A DNA stretch of 64,000 nt from Bacteroidetes bacterium 47-18 (GCA_001897155.1 MKSF01000015.1:93039-157038), one strand, 5' to 3'. Positions 34,178-44,830 are shown, counted from the stretch's first letter. Numbers and translations: made by a program. The notes: generated from the sequence alone by a model not told the origin.

Positions 34178-34642
34178 ATGGAACAATACTTAGATCAGGT
34201 CAAAGCCAAACTGGAGGCTATCATCAGGGATTCAGATTTTTTTCTGGTGGATATGAAAGTAAAGCCTACCAACAATCTGAAAATATATTTGGATGGCGAT
34301 AACGGCATTACGATCAGCGCTATATCCAATATCAACAGGGCATTGCGCAACCAGATGGACGAAGAGGGCTGGTTTCCTGAAGGGGACTACTCCATAGAGA
34401 TCAGCAGCCCGGGAACGGATACGCCGCTGAAATTCGCCCGCCAGTACAATAAACATATTGGCAGGGATCTGGAAGTGGTGCTGGATGATGAGGCTGCTAC
34501 CACTGTAGTAGGCAAGCTGGTCAGCATAGCGGAGGATATTATCACACTGGAGGAAACAGTAGGAAAGAAAAAGGAAATTAAAGTTCACGAATTCCCTCTT
34601 TCCGGCATTAAGAGCGCTATCGTCCAGATTAGTTTTAAATAA
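34178..34642 (+). CDS. rimP: ribosome maturation factor RimP
   Basis: 154 residues from ATG 34178; a TTG six codons upstream is an alternative. MEQYLDQVKAKLEAIIRDSD, then FFLVDMKVKPTNNLKIYLDGD and ISSPGTDTPLKFARQYNKHIGRDLEV match RimP, with the SPG motif and the C-terminal SH3-like part. It is needed for 30S maturation. Placed 24 bp before nusA, the conserved operon order rimP-nusA-infB. Confidence 0.93.
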   Translation: MEQYLDQVKAKLEAIIRDSDFFLVDMKVKPTNNLKIYLDGDNGITISAISNINRALRNQMDEEGWFPEGDYSIEISSPGTDTPLKFARQYNKHIGRDLEVVLDDEAATTVVGKLVSIAEDIITLEETVGKKKEIKVHEFPLSGIKSAIVQISFK

Positions 34643-34666
34643 TTTTATTAAATACATGTATACAAA

Positions 34667-36010
34667 ATGGCAAATCGTATCAATTTAGTGGAATCCTTTC
34701 AGGATTTTAAAGAAGCTGAAAATATTGACCGTCCTACCTTAATGAAAGTGCTGGAAGATGTTTTCAAAACTTTATTGCGTAAAAAATATGGTTCGGACGA
34801 GAACTTTGATGTGATTGTAAATGATAAGACGGGTGACCTTGAAATTTTCCGGAGAAGAGAGATCGTGGAAGACGGCATGGTAGAGGACGAGCTGGCCCAG
34901 GTGGCATATTCCGAAGCCATTACCATAGAGCCGGATTATGCGGTGGGTGAGGAGCTGTACGAGGAAGTGGATGTGCTGAACTTCGGCAGAAGGGCGATAC
35001 TGGCGGCCAAGCAAACGCTGGCGGCGCGTATCAGCGATCTGAAAAAGAATAATATTGTCAATAAATACGCGGACAGGGTAGGTGAGCTGCAGACCGCGGA
35101 GGTGTACCAGGTATGGCGGAAAGAGCTGATGCTGGTAGATGAGGAGAATAACGAGCTGCTGCTGCCTAAGGCAGACCAGATCCCGAGCGATTTCTTTAAA
35201 AAGGGAGAAACCTGCCGTGCCGTGGTGAGAAAGGTGGAAATGCGCAATAATAACCCGATCATTATCCTGAGCCGTACGCATACTTCTTTCCTGGAAAAAC
35301 TGCTGGAGCTCGAAGTGCCGGAGATAGGAGAAGGTATCATCGCGGTCAAAAAGATCGTAAGGCAGCCGGGTGAGCGCGCCAAGGTAGCTGTGGAAAGCTA
35401 TGATGAGCGCATCGATCCGGTGGGCGCCTGTGTGGGTATGAAAGGCAGCAGGATCCACGGTATTGTGAGAGAGCTGCGCAATGAGAATATAGATGTTATC
35501 AATTATACAACCAATACACAGCTTTATATCCAGCGGGCGCTGACACCTGCAAAGGTCAACCGTATCGGCATTAACGAGGAGACCAAGCACGCGGACGTGT
35601 TCATGGACACGGACCAGGTATCGCTGGCGATAGGCAAGAAAGGTGTAAATATCAAGCTGGCGCAGATGCTGACCGGCTATACTATAGACGTGTACAGGGA
35701 TGTGAATGATTATGCGGACTTTGATATCGACCTGGAAGAATTTGCCGATGAAATAGATCAGTGGGTGATAGATGAGTTCAAGAAGATCGGTTGCGATACC
35801 GCGCTGAGCATACTGAACCTGTCTATTGATGAGCTGGTACGGAGGACAGACCTGGAGGTGGAAACTGTTAAGGAAGTCAGAAAAATATTAGAGGACGAGT
35901 TTGAGAATGAGCAGGACCAGGAAGACCTGGACGAGGAGGAAGAAGAGGTACAGGATGATGAAGTGGCGGAAACTGAGAGCGAAGAAAGTGAAGCTTCCGA
36001 AGAAAATTAA
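34667..36010 (+). CDS. nusA: transcription elongation/termination factor NusA
   Basis: 447 residues: N-terminal RNA-polymerase-binding domain (about 1-130), S1 domain (about 135-205, KKGETCRAVVRKVEMRNNNP), two KH domains (ARVAVESYDERIDPVGACVG type motif and VSLAIGKKGVNIKLAQ), a helix-hairpin-like segment (IGCDTALSILNLSIDELV), and an acidic tail (about 410-447) rich in Glu and Asp. The acidic tail is common in Bacteroidota. It acts in pausing, termination and antitermination. Confidence 0.95.
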   Translation: MANRINLVESFQDFKEAENIDRPTLMKVLEDVFKTLLRKKYGSDENFDVIVNDKTGDLEIFRRREIVEDGMVEDELAQVAYSEAITIEPDYAVGEELYEEVDVLNFGRRAILAAKQTLAARISDLKKNNIVNKYADRVGELQTAEVYQVWRKELMLVDEENNELLLPKADQIPSDFFKKGETCRAVVRKVEMRNNNPIIILSRTHTSFLEKLLELEVPEIGEGIIAVKKIVRQPGERAKVAVESYDERIDPVGACVGMKGSRIHGIVRELRNENIDVINYTTNTQLYIQRALTPAKVNRIGINEETKHADVFMDTDQVSLAIGKKGVNIKLAQMLTGYTIDVYRDVNDYADFDIDLEEFADEIDQWVIDEFKKIGCDTALSILNLSIDELVRRTDLEVETVKEVRKILEDEFENEQDQEDLDEEEEEVQDDEVAETESEESEASEEN

Positions 36011-36085
36011 AAATGTCAGCGGGAATATATTAGGTTAATTCACTATTTTATGGGAAATTAATATTAATTTATTAGCTTAATTTAT

Positions 36086-36093
36086 TACCTTTG
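36086..36093 (+). promoter_or_regulatory. candidate infB promoter -7 element
   Basis: TACCTTTG in an AT-rich stretch, 105 bp before infB. It would allow infB to be transcribed separately from rimP-nusA. Confidence 0.5.
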
Positions 36094-36197
36094 CAAACTT
36101 AAGAATGTACATATTGCCGCGATTTTGCAACCTTGAACCGGCAGTATTCAAAAAGCTGATATCAGCACTTAAAAGGTTGACTGATTTAAATTAAAGA

Positions 36198-39100
36198 ATG
36201 ACGGCAGGAAATTTAAAAACACCACGTTTATTAGCTGCGGCTAAGGAATTCAATATTGGGAAGGACACCTTGTTAGACTTTCTCAAAGGTAAAGGTTTTG
36301 AAGTAAGCGACAAGCCTACCTCAAAGATCACTGAGGATATGTACGATGCTTTGCAGAAAGAATTTGCAAAGGATAAAGCCGTGAAGCTGAAAAGTGATGA
36401 GATCTCCTTACCTAAAGGTTCTGCATCCAATGTTGTAGAAAGCCTCACTAAAGACGAGACAGAACTGGAGACTGCAAAAGAGAAAAAGGCCAAGGATAAA
36501 GGCGCCAAGGCAGGGAAGAAAGCTGCTGCGGACGAACCCGAAGCTACAGTGGCGGAGTCCGCTCCTGTAGCTGAAAGAGAAGAAGCTCCCGCAGTGCCTG
36601 TTAAAGAACCGGAAGTACCCGTTAAGGAGGAAGCGCCGGAAGCGCCCGCCAAGCCGGAACCTGTGATCCCGTCCGTGGAGCAGGAGCCGGTGAAAGAAGC
36701 GCCCGTGCAGGAGGAAACACCCGTACAGGCAGCCCGGGAAAAAGAACGACAGCCCGCTGAAGAAGCAGCGCCGGTAAAAGCGCAACCTGAAGCTGCAGCG
36801 GAAGATACGGATCAGGCTGACGGCGATGATGACGGCAGACCGGAGCATATAGAAATGAACTCTCCCAAATTACAGGGACCTAAGGTGATCAATAAGATCG
36901 ACCTGAGTGAGATCAATATGCAGACCCGTCCCAAGAAAGGTAAAGAAAAGGAGAAAAAGCGTATAGAGCTGCCTGCGAAGGAAGCACCCAAGCCGGCTCC
37001 GAAACCGGAGACCGGCAAAGAAGGCACCGCTGCATCAGCTCAGCCTGCGGCTCCTAAAAAAGAACAAAGGCCGGTAAGGGAAGAGCCGCGTCTGGCTCAT
37101 AAAGAGCTGATCACGCAGATCACCTTTGACGCCCCCAAGCCGGAAGAGGAAAAAGAACATATAGATCTGAATGCCCCTAAGCTGGAAGGTCCTAAAATAT
37201 TAGGCAAGATAGAGCTGCCGGTAGGTACGGTAGGCGGCAGACAGGAAAGAAAAGAAAAACGTAAGCGTAAGCGCATACCTGTGGATAAGAAGCCGGATGC
37301 CAAGCCCGGCACACCGGGTGCCGGCGGTAATGCGCAGGCCGGTGTGAACAGGAACGCGGACCGTAATAACCGTGGCGGCAAACCCGGTATGGGCAACCAG
37401 CACAGCCGCAATATGCCGGGCGGCGCAAGAGGCGGCAGTAACTTCAAAGGCGCGAACAACAGGCCGGGAAGGGATAGCAAGCCGTTGCTGCAGCAGGAGA
37501 TCGACGCGAAAGAGATCCAGGAAAAGATCAGGGAAACACAGGCCAAGCTTTCCGGCGGTGGCGCCAAGGCTAAAAACCTGAAAGCCAAATACCGCAGGAA
37601 CAAACGGGAAGAAATGGCAGAGAAACGCGCCGCTTCAGAAATGGAGAATGACGGCAGCGTACTGCAGGTGACCGAGTTTATCTCCGTGAGCGAATTCGCC
37701 AATTTGCTGGATGTGCCGTTTACGGAAGTCATCAGCAAATGTATGAGCCTGGGTATCATGGTGTCTATCAACCAGCGCCTGGATGCGGAAGTGATTGAGC
37801 TGGTGGCCAGTGAATTCGACCGTGAGGTGGAATTCATCAACCTGGATGCGGAAGCCAACGAAGATGAAGAGATCGTTGATAATCCGGAAGACCTGGTAGA
37901 AAGAGCGCCGGTAGTGACCATTATGGGACACGTGGACCACGGTAAGACATCCCTGCTCGATTATATACGTAATGCCAGCGTAGTGGCCGGTGAGGCGGGT
38001 GGTATCACCCAACATATCGGCGCCTATAAAGTGGAAACGGCCTCCGGCAAGGAGATCGCTTTCCTGGATACCCCGGGTCACGAAGCCTTTACGGCGATGA
38101 GGGCGCGTGGTGCCAAAGCTGCGGACATTGCAGTGATCGTAGTAGCTGCGGATGATGCCATCATGCCGCAGACAAAAGAGGCGATATCGCACGCCCAGGC
38201 AGCGGGTCTGCCTATGGTGTTTGCCATCAATAAAATAGATAAGGAAGGCGCCAACCCTGAAAAGATAAAAGAGCAGCTGGCTGCTATGAATATCCTGGTA
38301 GAGGATTGGGGCGGTAAATACCAGTGCCAGGAAATATCTGCCAAGAAAGGGCTTAATATTGACCTGCTGCTGGAGAAGATCCTGCTGGAAGCGGAATTGC
38401 TCGAGCTGAAAGCCAACCCGAACAGGGAAGCGGACGGTTCCGTGATCGAGGCTTCCCTGGACAAAGGCCGTGGTTATGTGTCTACCATCCTGGTGCAGGG
38501 CGGTATGCTCAACCAGGGAGATATGGTAGTGAGCGGGCAGTACTATGGTAAGGTAAAAGCGATGTTCAACGAACGTGGCCAGAAAGTTACCAAAGCCGGT
38601 CCTTCTACTCCTGTACAGATCCTCGGGCTGAACGGTGCGCCTCAGGCAGGTGAGAAGATCAAGGTATATTCCGACGAAACGGAAGCCAAAAACGTAGCGA
38701 CACACAGGTCCCAGATACTGAGAGAGCAGGGGCTGCGCTCCAGGAAACATATTACACTCGATGAAATCGGCAGACGTCTGGCATTGGGTAACTTCAAGGA
38801 GCTGAACGTGATCATCCGTGCGGATGTGGACGGTTCTGCAGAGGCCTTGTCCGACTCCTTGCAAAAGTTGTCTACTGACGAAGTAGTGGTGAATGTGGTG
38901 CATAAAGGCGTAGGACAGATATCTGAAGGTGACGTGAACCTGGCCAGCGCGTCGGATGCGATCATCCTGGGCTTCCAGGTACGCCCGTCGGTGCAGGCAG
39001 CCCGCCTCGCAGACCAGGAAAACATCGAGATCAGGTACTATTCTGTTATCTATGATGCTATCGGCGAGATCAAATCTGCTATGGAAGGCTTACTGGAACC

Positions 39101-39407
39101 AACCATTGAGAAGAAAATAGTAGGTAATATAGAAGTGCGTGAAACGTTCAAAATATCCGGTGTGGGTGTTATCGCGGGTTGTTATGTGCTGGATGGTAAA
39201 TTCACCAGGAATACCAAGATCAATATCATCAGGGATGGCATCGTAGTGCATACCGGTGAACTGAGCTCCCTGAAACGTTTCAAGGACGATGTGAAAGAGG
39301 TGAATGCAGGATATGAATGCGGTTTAACCATCAAGAACTATAATGATATCCAGGTAAACGATATTATTGAAGGCTACGAAGAAGTGGAAGTAAAACGTAA
39401 ATTATAA
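36198..39407 (+). CDS. infB: translation initiation factor IF-2
   Basis: 1069 residues. An IF2_N helix bundle ([20 protein letters not shown]) is followed by a long charged, low-complexity region (about 80-450) rich in Glu, Pro, Lys and Ala, then a basic Gly/Arg/Asn patch (about 385-420). A second IF2_N-like segment ([18 protein letters not shown]) comes before the GTPase domain with GHVDHGKTS (about 577), DTPGHEAF and NKID, and IF2 domains II-IV. The low-complexity part contains a repeated block (PKLQGPK and PKLEGPK, about residues 215-235 and 319-339). It delivers fMet-tRNA to the 30S subunit. Confidence 0.96.
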   Translation: MTAGNLKTPRLLAAAKEFNIGKDTLLDFLKGKGFEVSDKPTSKITEDMYDALQKEFAKDKAVKLKSDEISLPKGSASNVVESLTKDETELETAKEKKAKDKGAKAGKKAAADEPEATVAESAPVAEREEAPAVPVKEPEVPVKEEAPEAPAKPEPVIPSVEQEPVKEAPVQEETPVQAAREKERQPAEEAAPVKAQPEAAAEDTDQADGDDDGRPEHIEMNSPKLQGPKVINKIDLSEINMQTRPKKGKEKEKKRIELPAKEAPKPAPKPETGKEGTAASAQPAAPKKEQRPVREEPRLAHKELITQITFDAPKPEEEKEHIDLNAPKLEGPKILGKIELPVGTVGGRQERKEKRKRKRIPVDKKPDAKPGTPGAGGNAQAGVNRNADRNNRGGKPGMGNQHSRNMPGGARGGSNFKGANNRPGRDSKPLLQQEIDAKEIQEKIRETQAKLSGGGAKAKNLKAKYRRNKREEMAEKRAASEMENDGSVLQVTEFISVSEFANLLDVPFTEVISKCMSLGIMVSINQRLDAEVIELVASEFDREVEFINLDAEANEDEEIVDNPEDLVERAPVVTIMGHVDHGKTSLLDYIRNASVVAGEAGGITQHIGAYKVETASGKEIAFLDTPGHEAFTAMRARGAKAADIAVIVVAADDAIMPQTKEAISHAQAAGLPMVFAINKIDKEGANPEKIKEQLAAMNILVEDWGGKYQCQEISAKKGLNIDLLLEKILLEAELLELKANPNREADGSVIEASLDKGRGYVSTILVQGGMLNQGDMVVSGQYYGKVKAMFNERGQKVTKAGPSTPVQILGLNGAPQAGEKIKVYSDETEAKNVATHRSQILREQGLRSRKHITLDEIGRRLALGNFKELNVIIRADVDGSAEALSDSLQKLSTDEVVVNVVHKGVGQISEGDVNLASASDAIILGFQVRPSVQAARLADQENIEIRYYSVIYDAIGEIKSAMEGLLEPTIEKKIVGNIEVRETFKISGVGVIAGCYVLDGKFTRNTKINIIRDGIVVHTGELSSLKRFKDDVKEVNAGYECGLTIKNYNDIQVNDIIEGYEEVEVKRKL

Positions 39408-39446
39408 TTACAGGGCCGGCTCCCGGCCCGCTACCAATAGCAAATG

Positions 39447-39477
39447 AAAAGGGCTGTCCTGAACGGACGGCCCTTTT
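39447..39477 (+). terminator. terminator of the nusA-infB operon
   Basis: AAAAGGGCTGTCC and GGACGGCCCTTTTT arms with a GAAC loop and a T-run. Confidence 0.85.
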
Positions 39478-39509
39478 TATATTTTGCAATTTCCTGAAAA
39501 TGCTTACTG

Positions 39510-39623
39510 TTACTTTCTTTTGTCGAAAGCACGGCGCTTATTTATCTCTGCCATTAACCCGACAACAGCAACAATAATCATAATAATAAAGATAATTGAA
39601 CCTAAAATGATTTTGTTTCCCAT
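39510..39623 (-). CDS. possible 37-residue single-pass membrane peptide
   Basis: ATG 39623 reads MGNKIILGSIIFIIMIIVAV, one transmembrane helix, then a positively charged tail (INKRRAFDKRK) and a TAA at 39510. The hydrophobic run plus basic C-terminus is the pattern of a real small membrane protein and not random sequence. There is no clear ribosome-binding site. It lies alone between the infB terminator and the adenosyltransferase gene. Confidence 0.45.
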   Translation of the reverse strand: MGNKIILGSIIFIIMIIVAVVGLMAEINKRRAFDKRK

Positions 39624-39759
39624 AGCATAATATTTTAAAATCCCTGAAATATAACCTGCTTTATCCAATATGGTCATTATTGTATCAAACCTACAAAGAT
39701 TATGCCAGATAACAATGGGAATTTATATATTATTTTATTATTATCAGGCAGATACCGTT

Positions 39760-40320
39760 TTATCTGACCCGTGGGCGCCACGGAACCTCCTGCTTGTTAT
39801 GTACATGCAGGATGAACCGTGCCAGTACGAAGAGATAATCGGACAGCCTGTTCAGGTATTTCATGACCAGCAGGTTGACCTCTTCACCTTCATTTAATCC
39901 CACGCAAAGCCGCTCCGCTCTCCTGCATACGCACCTGGCGAGGTGGGCATAGCTGGATACAATATCGCCTCCCGGTAAAATAAAGGATTTCATTTCCGGC
40001 AATACCGTGTCCATTTGGTCAATGGCCTGCTCCAGGTAAGTGATATCGTCTTCGTACAGGTCCGGGAGTGCCATCTTTACGTCTTTGTCGGGGGGAGTGG
40101 CCAGGATGGCCCCTATGGTAAAGAGCCTGTCCTGTATCTCCTGAAGGACGGCGCCCGTTGCTTCATGCCCGAAGCTGTCCTTGACCAGCCCGACAAAGGA
40201 ATTAAGCTCATCTACGGTACCGTATGCTTCGATACGGATGTGGTCCTTGGGCACCCGTACGCCCCCGATGAGCGCGGTGGTGCCTTTATCGCCCGTTTTG
40301 GTATATACTCTGAATGCCAT
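39760..40320 (-). CDS. cob(I)yrinic acid a,c-diamide adenosyltransferase, PduO type
   Basis: 186 residues. The PduO-type signature is TKTGDKGTTALIGG at the N-terminus (ATP-binding loop), IEAYGTVDELNSFVGL near 31-46, and CRRAERLCVGLNEG near 131-144, ending LNRLSDYLFVLARF. It transfers the 5'-deoxyadenosyl group from ATP to cob(I)alamin. It follows phoH by 4 bp on the minus strand, so they are co-transcribed. Confidence 0.92.
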   Translation of the reverse strand: MAFRVYTKTGDKGTTALIGGVRVPKDHIRIEAYGTVDELNSFVGLVKDSFGHEATGAVLQEIQDRLFTIGAILATPPDKDVKMALPDLYEDDITYLEQAIDQMDTVLPEMKSFILPGGDIVSSYAHLARCVCRRAERLCVGLNEGEEVNLLVMKYLNRLSDYLFVLARFILHVHNKQEVPWRPRVR

Positions 40321-40324
40321 AATG

Positions 40325-41353
40325 TTATTGTTTATTTTCCCGTTCTTCTTTTTCTTTCATGCGTTGCTGCTTCTTCTCTTCCTGGTACTGCTCTTCCCGG
40401 GCCTGCTCCTTATCGTAGGCGCGTATAATGTACTTCACCAGCCTGTGGCGCACCACATCGCTCTCGTCGAGCTGGATATGCGCTATACCCTCGATATTTT
40501 TCAATATACGGGAAGCCGTGATCAGGCCGGAGCGCTGGTTCTTAGGCAGGTCCACCTGGGAGATGTCCCCCGTGATGATGGCCTTGGCATTAGGTCCTAT
40601 ACGTGTCAGGAACATCTTGAGCTGGAGATCGGTAGCGTTCTGCGCTTCATCCAGGATAATATAGGAATTATCCAGGGTACGTCCGCGCATATAGGCCAGC
40701 GGCGCAATCTCTATGACCCTGTTCTGCATATAATACACCAGCTTGTCTGCGGGGATCATATCATCCAGCGCGTCGTACAGCGGGCGCAGGTAGGGGTCTA
40801 TCTTCTCCTTCAGGTCACCGGGCAGGAAGCCGAGGCTCTCGCCTGCCTCAACGGCCGGCCGGGTAAGGATGATCTTTTTGACCAGCTTGTTCTTGAGCGC
40901 CCTGACAGCCAACGCGACGGCGGTATAGGTTTTACCGGTCCCGGCAGGTCCTACGGCGAAGATGACATCGTTTTTGTCCGCCGTCTCTACCAGGAGCTTC
41001 TGGTTGGCGGTCTTGGCCTTCACCACTTTGCCGTTCGGGCCGTATACAAGTACATCGTTGCTGGCCAATGCCTGGATAATGCCGCTGTCTTCCTCTCCTT
41101 CCAGGTCTTCCAGTATCCTGTTAAGATAATCAACCGAAATAGAGCCGTTTTTCTCGATATACCGGATGATGAGTTCCAGCCGCTCCTTGGCGACGGTGAC
41201 CTGTTCCGGCTCCCCGGCCAGCTTGACCACCGTTCCTCTGGATAGGATCTTCAGTAACGGGAAATTTCTTTTGATGATATCGAATTTGCCATTATTCACC
41301 CCGAAAAACTCAATAGGGTTGATGCTTTCTAAACTAATTTTGGTTTCTGTCAA
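40325..41353 (-). CDS. PhoH family ATPase
   Basis: 342 residues: an N-terminal KH-like part (KLAGEPEQVTVAKERLELI), then a P-loop ATPase with GPAGTGKTYTAVALAV (about 132-147) and Walker B ILDEAQNAT (about 234). A basic, glutamine-rich tail ends the protein. PhoH-like proteins act in RNA handling, often near ybeY in other bacteria; no ybeY is seen here. The exact function is unresolved. Confidence 0.92.
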   Translation of the reverse strand: MTETKISLESINPIEFFGVNNGKFDIIKRNFPLLKILSRGTVVKLAGEPEQVTVAKERLELIIRYIEKNGSISVDYLNRILEDLEGEEDSGIIQALASNDVLVYGPNGKVVKAKTANQKLLVETADKNDVIFAVGPAGTGKTYTAVALAVRALKNKLVKKIILTRPAVEAGESLGFLPGDLKEKIDPYLRPLYDALDDMIPADKLVYYMQNRVIEIAPLAYMRGRTLDNSYIILDEAQNATDLQLKMFLTRIGPNAKAIITGDISQVDLPKNQRSGLITASRILKNIEGIAHIQLDESDVVRHRLVKYIIRAYDKEQAREEQYQEEKKQQRMKEKEERENKQ

Positions 41354-41521
41354 TGTACAAGTGTTTTATACTTACGAATATATTACTAAATGTCGAAAAA
41401 AGTATGAAACATATCAGCTTGTATAAAGTTTAAGATTTTGGTAATAAATGTGCTCATTACCAGATTGAAGGCAGGAGTCCCTTTTGTTCCGGCACCTGCT
41501 GAAACGGTCGCAATTTATTTT

Positions 41522-41717
41522 AACTGACTATCTATATATTAGGCAACAAAGTCATTATAAGTTATAAATTATTATAAGAGATTCCTCACATCCGTTCGGA
41601 ATGACCGGTACCCTCAGTTCCTTTATAGCAAAAGCGGTTTTTGACCCCCAGAGAGAACACCGTTCAGCGAGGCGTATCGGTAATAAAAGCTTGTTGCCTG
41701 TAAGCAGATAGTCACTT
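41522..41717 (-). repeat. MITE-like dispersed element, copy B (full length)
   Basis: 196 bp with imperfect terminal inverted repeats: AACTGACTATCT...AGGCAACAA at one end and, read inward from the other, AAGTGACTATCT...AGGCAACAA. The interior includes CATTCCGAACGGATGTGAGG in reverse. It codes for nothing. It is nearly the same as 63846-64000 in inverse orientation. Confidence 0.8.
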
Positions 41718-41940
41718 AAAGGACTTCCGCCACTTTGGATTGCTTGGTAATGCACTAATAACGCTTGTATTATAGCGCTCATTATGCCTTGATACACTAG
41801 TCCCACAGTTTGAACTCAGGATGGAATTATTACCGGTCAATTCTCACTTATCAACTGTCATCTGCCCCCTTATACAAAAAAATATCATTAAAATAACATA
41901 CACCAAACATTTTTCATATCACCGTTACAAATAATTGGCG

Positions 41941-41948
41941 TAACTTTG
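41941..41948 (+). promoter_or_regulatory. typA promoter -7 element
   Basis: TAACTTTG matches TAnnTTTG, 35 bp before the start codon. Confidence 0.6.
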
Positions 41949-41983
41949 CTCTCTTTTCAGAGAAAAAATTTACACATAATTAT

Positions 41984-43792
41984 ATGAATTTACGCAACAT
42001 TGCTATCATTGCGCACGTTGACCATGGTAAAACCACATTAGTTGACAAAATTATCCACGCCTGTTCCGTTTTCCGCGAAAACCAGGAAACCGGTGAATTG
42101 CTGATGGATAATAACGACCTGGAGCGTGAGCGTGGTATCACCATCCTTTCCAAAAATATTTCGGTTACTTACAATGACGTTAAGATCAACGTTATTGATA
42201 CCCCCGGTCACGCCGATTTTGGAGGGGAGGTAGAACGTGTGTTAAAAATGGCAGATGGTGTGATCCTGTTGGTCGATGCCTTTGAAGGTCCTATGCCGCA
42301 GACCCGTTTCGTACTGGGTAAAGCGCTGGGCCTGGGCCTGAAGCCTATCGTGGTGATCAACAAGGTGGATAAGGAGAACTGTCGTCCTGATGAGGTGCAT
42401 GATAAGGTGTTCGACCTGTTCTTCCAATTGGACGCTACCGAAGAGCAGCTGGATTTCCCTACCTTATACGGGTCTTCCAAGCAGGGCTGGTTCAATACGG
42501 ACCTGACCCCTACCGACAATATCAACGCGGTGCTGGATGCTATCGTTAAATATGTACCTGAGCCCAAAACGGAACAGGGTACCTTGCAGATGCAGATCAC
42601 ATCCCTGGATTACTCTTCCTTCCTTGGACGTATCGCCATAGGCCGTGTGCACAGGGGTACTATCAAGGAGGGTCAGAACGTTCAGTTGTGCCTGGCGGAC
42701 GGAACGACGGTGAAATCCAAAGTGAAAGAGCTTTATGTGTTTGAAGGGATGGGCAAAAAGAAAGTTACGGAGGTCAATGCAGGAGATATCTGTGCGGTAG
42801 TGGGCATTGAGGGCTTTAATATCGGTGATACGATCGCTGATTTTGAAAATCCCGAGGCTTTACCGCGTATCGCGATAGATGAGCCTACTATGAATATGCA
42901 GTTCTCTATCAATAATTCTCCTTTCTTCGGAAGGGAAGGTAAGTTCGTTACCTCGCGCAACCTGCGTGACCGTCTTACCAAGGAATTGGAGAAAAACCTG
43001 GCCTTAAGGGTACACGATACGGATGATGCCGATAAATTCCTGGTATATGGCCGTGGTATCCTGCACTTATCCGTACTGGTAGAAACCATGCGGAGGGAAG
43101 GCTATGAGCTGACCGTGGGACAGCCGCAGGTGATCGTTAAGATCATTGACGGTGTAAAATGCGAACCTTATGAGAACCTTGTGGTGGACGTGCCGGAAGA
43201 AGTGGCCTCAAGGGTGGTGAACCTGGTTACCCAGAGAAAGGGCGACCTGCTGGTAATGGAATCCAAAGGCGCTATGCAGCACCTGGAATTCGAGATCCCG
43301 TCCAGGGGACTGATAGGCTTACGTTCCCAGATGCTGACCGCTACTGCGGGTGAGGCTGTAATGGCGCACACCTTCAGCGAGTACAAGCCGTGGAAAGGCC
43401 TGATCCCCGGGCGTAATAACGGCGTATTGGTCGCTAAGCAGGGCGGTACCACTACCGGTTATTCCATAGATAAATTACAGGACAGGGGTAAATTCTTTGT
43501 AGATCCGGGCGAGGAGGTGTATACAGGTCAGATCCTGGCAGAGCATATCAAGCCGGGAGATCTGAATGTGAATGCGGTGGAAGGCAAGAAGCTCACCAAT
43601 ATGCGGGCATCCGGCGCTGATGCGGCCACCAATATTGCTCCCAAGATACAGATGTCGCTGGAGGAATGTATGGAGTATATCCAGCATGATGAATGCATTG
43701 AGGTAACTCCTCAGAGCATCCGTTTACGTAAGATATTGCTGGACGAGAATGAGCGCAACAAAGCTGCCAAGGCAATGAAGCAGGAAGCATAA
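41984..43792 (+). CDS. typA: ribosome-associated GTPase TypA/BipA
   Basis: 602 residues, standard length. The EF-G-like GTPase domain has [13 protein letters not shown] at the N-terminus, the switch I region [19 protein letters not shown] and NKVDK. Domains II, III and V follow, with the BipA-specific C-terminal domain ([22 protein letters not shown]-like [11 protein letters not shown]). It helps 50S assembly and growth at low temperature or under stress. It is monocistronic with its own promoter and a downstream hairpin. Confidence 0.96.
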   Translation: MNLRNIAIIAHVDHGKTTLVDKIIHACSVFRENQETGELLMDNNDLERERGITILSKNISVTYNDVKINVIDTPGHADFGGEVERVLKMADGVILLVDAFEGPMPQTRFVLGKALGLGLKPIVVINKVDKENCRPDEVHDKVFDLFFQLDATEEQLDFPTLYGSSKQGWFNTDLTPTDNINAVLDAIVKYVPEPKTEQGTLQMQITSLDYSSFLGRIAIGRVHRGTIKEGQNVQLCLADGTTVKSKVKELYVFEGMGKKKVTEVNAGDICAVVGIEGFNIGDTIADFENPEALPRIAIDEPTMNMQFSINNSPFFGREGKFVTSRNLRDRLTKELEKNLALRVHDTDDADKFLVYGRGILHLSVLVETMRREGYELTVGQPQVIVKIIDGVKCEPYENLVVDVPEEVASRVVNLVTQRKGDLLVMESKGAMQHLEFEIPSRGLIGLRSQMLTATAGEAVMAHTFSEYKPWKGLIPGRNNGVLVAKQGGTTTGYSIDKLQDRGKFFVDPGEEVYTGQILAEHIKPGDLNVNAVEGKKLTNMRASGADAATNIAPKIQMSLEECMEYIQHDECIEVTPQSIRLRKILLDENERNKAAKAMKQEA

Positions 43793-43815
43793 GCCTTTTA
43801 TATATTTTAAGCATT

Positions 43816-43858
43816 AACAGCCGGCCGGGATCCCTTTATGGGAAACAGGCCGGCTGTT
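43816..43858 (+). terminator. hairpin after typA
   Basis: AACAGCCGGCC and GGCCGGCTGTT, perfect 11-bp arms with a 21-nt loop. There is no strong T-run, so it may be a weak or factor-aided terminator. Confidence 0.5.
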
Positions 43859-43936
43859 GATATGATGGCTGTGCCGTGACTTGAGCACTTGGACCGCAGC
43901 GGGGTGATTGTGGCAGAAAAAAAAGTATTAAATCAA

Positions 43937-43944
43937 TATCTTTG
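43937..43944 (+). promoter_or_regulatory. dapB promoter -7 element
   Basis: TATCTTTG matches TAnnTTTG, 62 bp before the dapB start. Confidence 0.55.
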
Positions 43945-44006
43945 TGTACCTGTATGGCTTTTAAAGATCAATACAGGTATTATCTAACCAAAATATAAAT
44001 ACAAAT

Positions 44007-44729
44007 ATGAAAATCGCGATTATAGGATATGGCAAAATGGGAAAAAAGATAGAAGAGATCGCTGTGCAGCGGGGCCATGAAGTGATACTGAAGATCAACA
44101 GTCAGAATGTGGATGAATTCCAGGCAGATAACTTTAAGCAGGTAGATGTCGCGATCGAGTTTACGAATCCGCATGCAGCATTTATCAATGTAATGGATAT
44201 GCTGGATATGGGCATACCGGTGGTATGCGGTTCTACCGGCTGGCAGGAAAAAATGCCCGAGGCACGCAAGAAATGTCTTGAAAAGAATACCAGCTTTATC
44301 TGGGCTTCCAATTTCAGCATAGGTGTCAACCTGTTCTGGGAGATCAATAAAAGAATGGCGCAGATCATGGCACCCCATATGGATTACAGTGTGGCTATTG
44401 AAGAGACGCATCATATCCATAAAAAAGACGCCCCGAGCGGTACGGCCATTACAACGGCGGAACAGATACTGGAGCTGAATCCTTCGCTGAATTCCTGGAA
44501 GCTGGGAGATGATGTGGAGCTGAACCAGATGCCTGTGATTGCGCACAGGGTAGAGGATGTTCCCGGCACGCATATTGTCAAATACCGTTCCGCCATTGAT
44601 GAGATCGCGTTAAGCCATACGGCATTCTCCAGGGATGGTTTTGCATTGGGAGCAATACTGGCGGCTGAATATATCCAGCAGAAAAAGGGTGTTTATGAAA
44701 TGAAGGACATCCTGGGCCTGAATGTTTAG
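44007..44729 (+). CDS. dapB: 4-hydroxy-tetrahydrodipicolinate reductase
   Basis: 240 residues. The Rossmann N-terminus MKIAIIGYGKMGKKIEEIA binds NAD(P)H, and the catalytic/substrate motif EETHHIHKKDAPSGTA (about 132-147) has the family's paired histidines and the KxDAPSGT loop. It is a step in lysine and meso-diaminopimelate synthesis, so it supports the peptidoglycan supply. It is a single gene with its own promoter and terminator. Confidence 0.94.
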   Translation: MKIAIIGYGKMGKKIEEIAVQRGHEVILKINSQNVDEFQADNFKQVDVAIEFTNPHAAFINVMDMLDMGIPVVCGSTGWQEKMPEARKKCLEKNTSFIWASNFSIGVNLFWEINKRMAQIMAPHMDYSVAIEETHHIHKKDAPSGTAITTAEQILELNPSLNSWKLGDDVELNQMPVIAHRVEDVPGTHIVKYRSAIDEIALSHTAFSRDGFALGAILAAEYIQQKKGVYEMKDILGLNV

Positions 44730-44830
44730 CCGGTAATTACTATTATTACATTGTCCTGGATGGTAACCGTTCTGAAATGTATAAAATGTCCGTTTTACCA
44801 TAATATTAAAGGTATACATCATTAATAATC

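Larger units (their letters stand above)
41354..41983. other. intergenic region holding MITE copy B and the typA promoter
   Basis: About 630 bp without a gene. 41522-41717 is the MITE-like element. 41718-41880 shows nothing recognisable. 41881-41983 is AT-rich and carries the typA promoter. Confidence 0.6.

Noticed and set aside
34772..35590. 272-codon open frame on the minus strand
   Set aside because: Opposite nusA; composition is that of a shadow frame.
37635..38903. 422-codon open frame on the minus strand
   Set aside because: Opposite infB, no start context and no recognisable motif; a shadow of a strongly biased gene.
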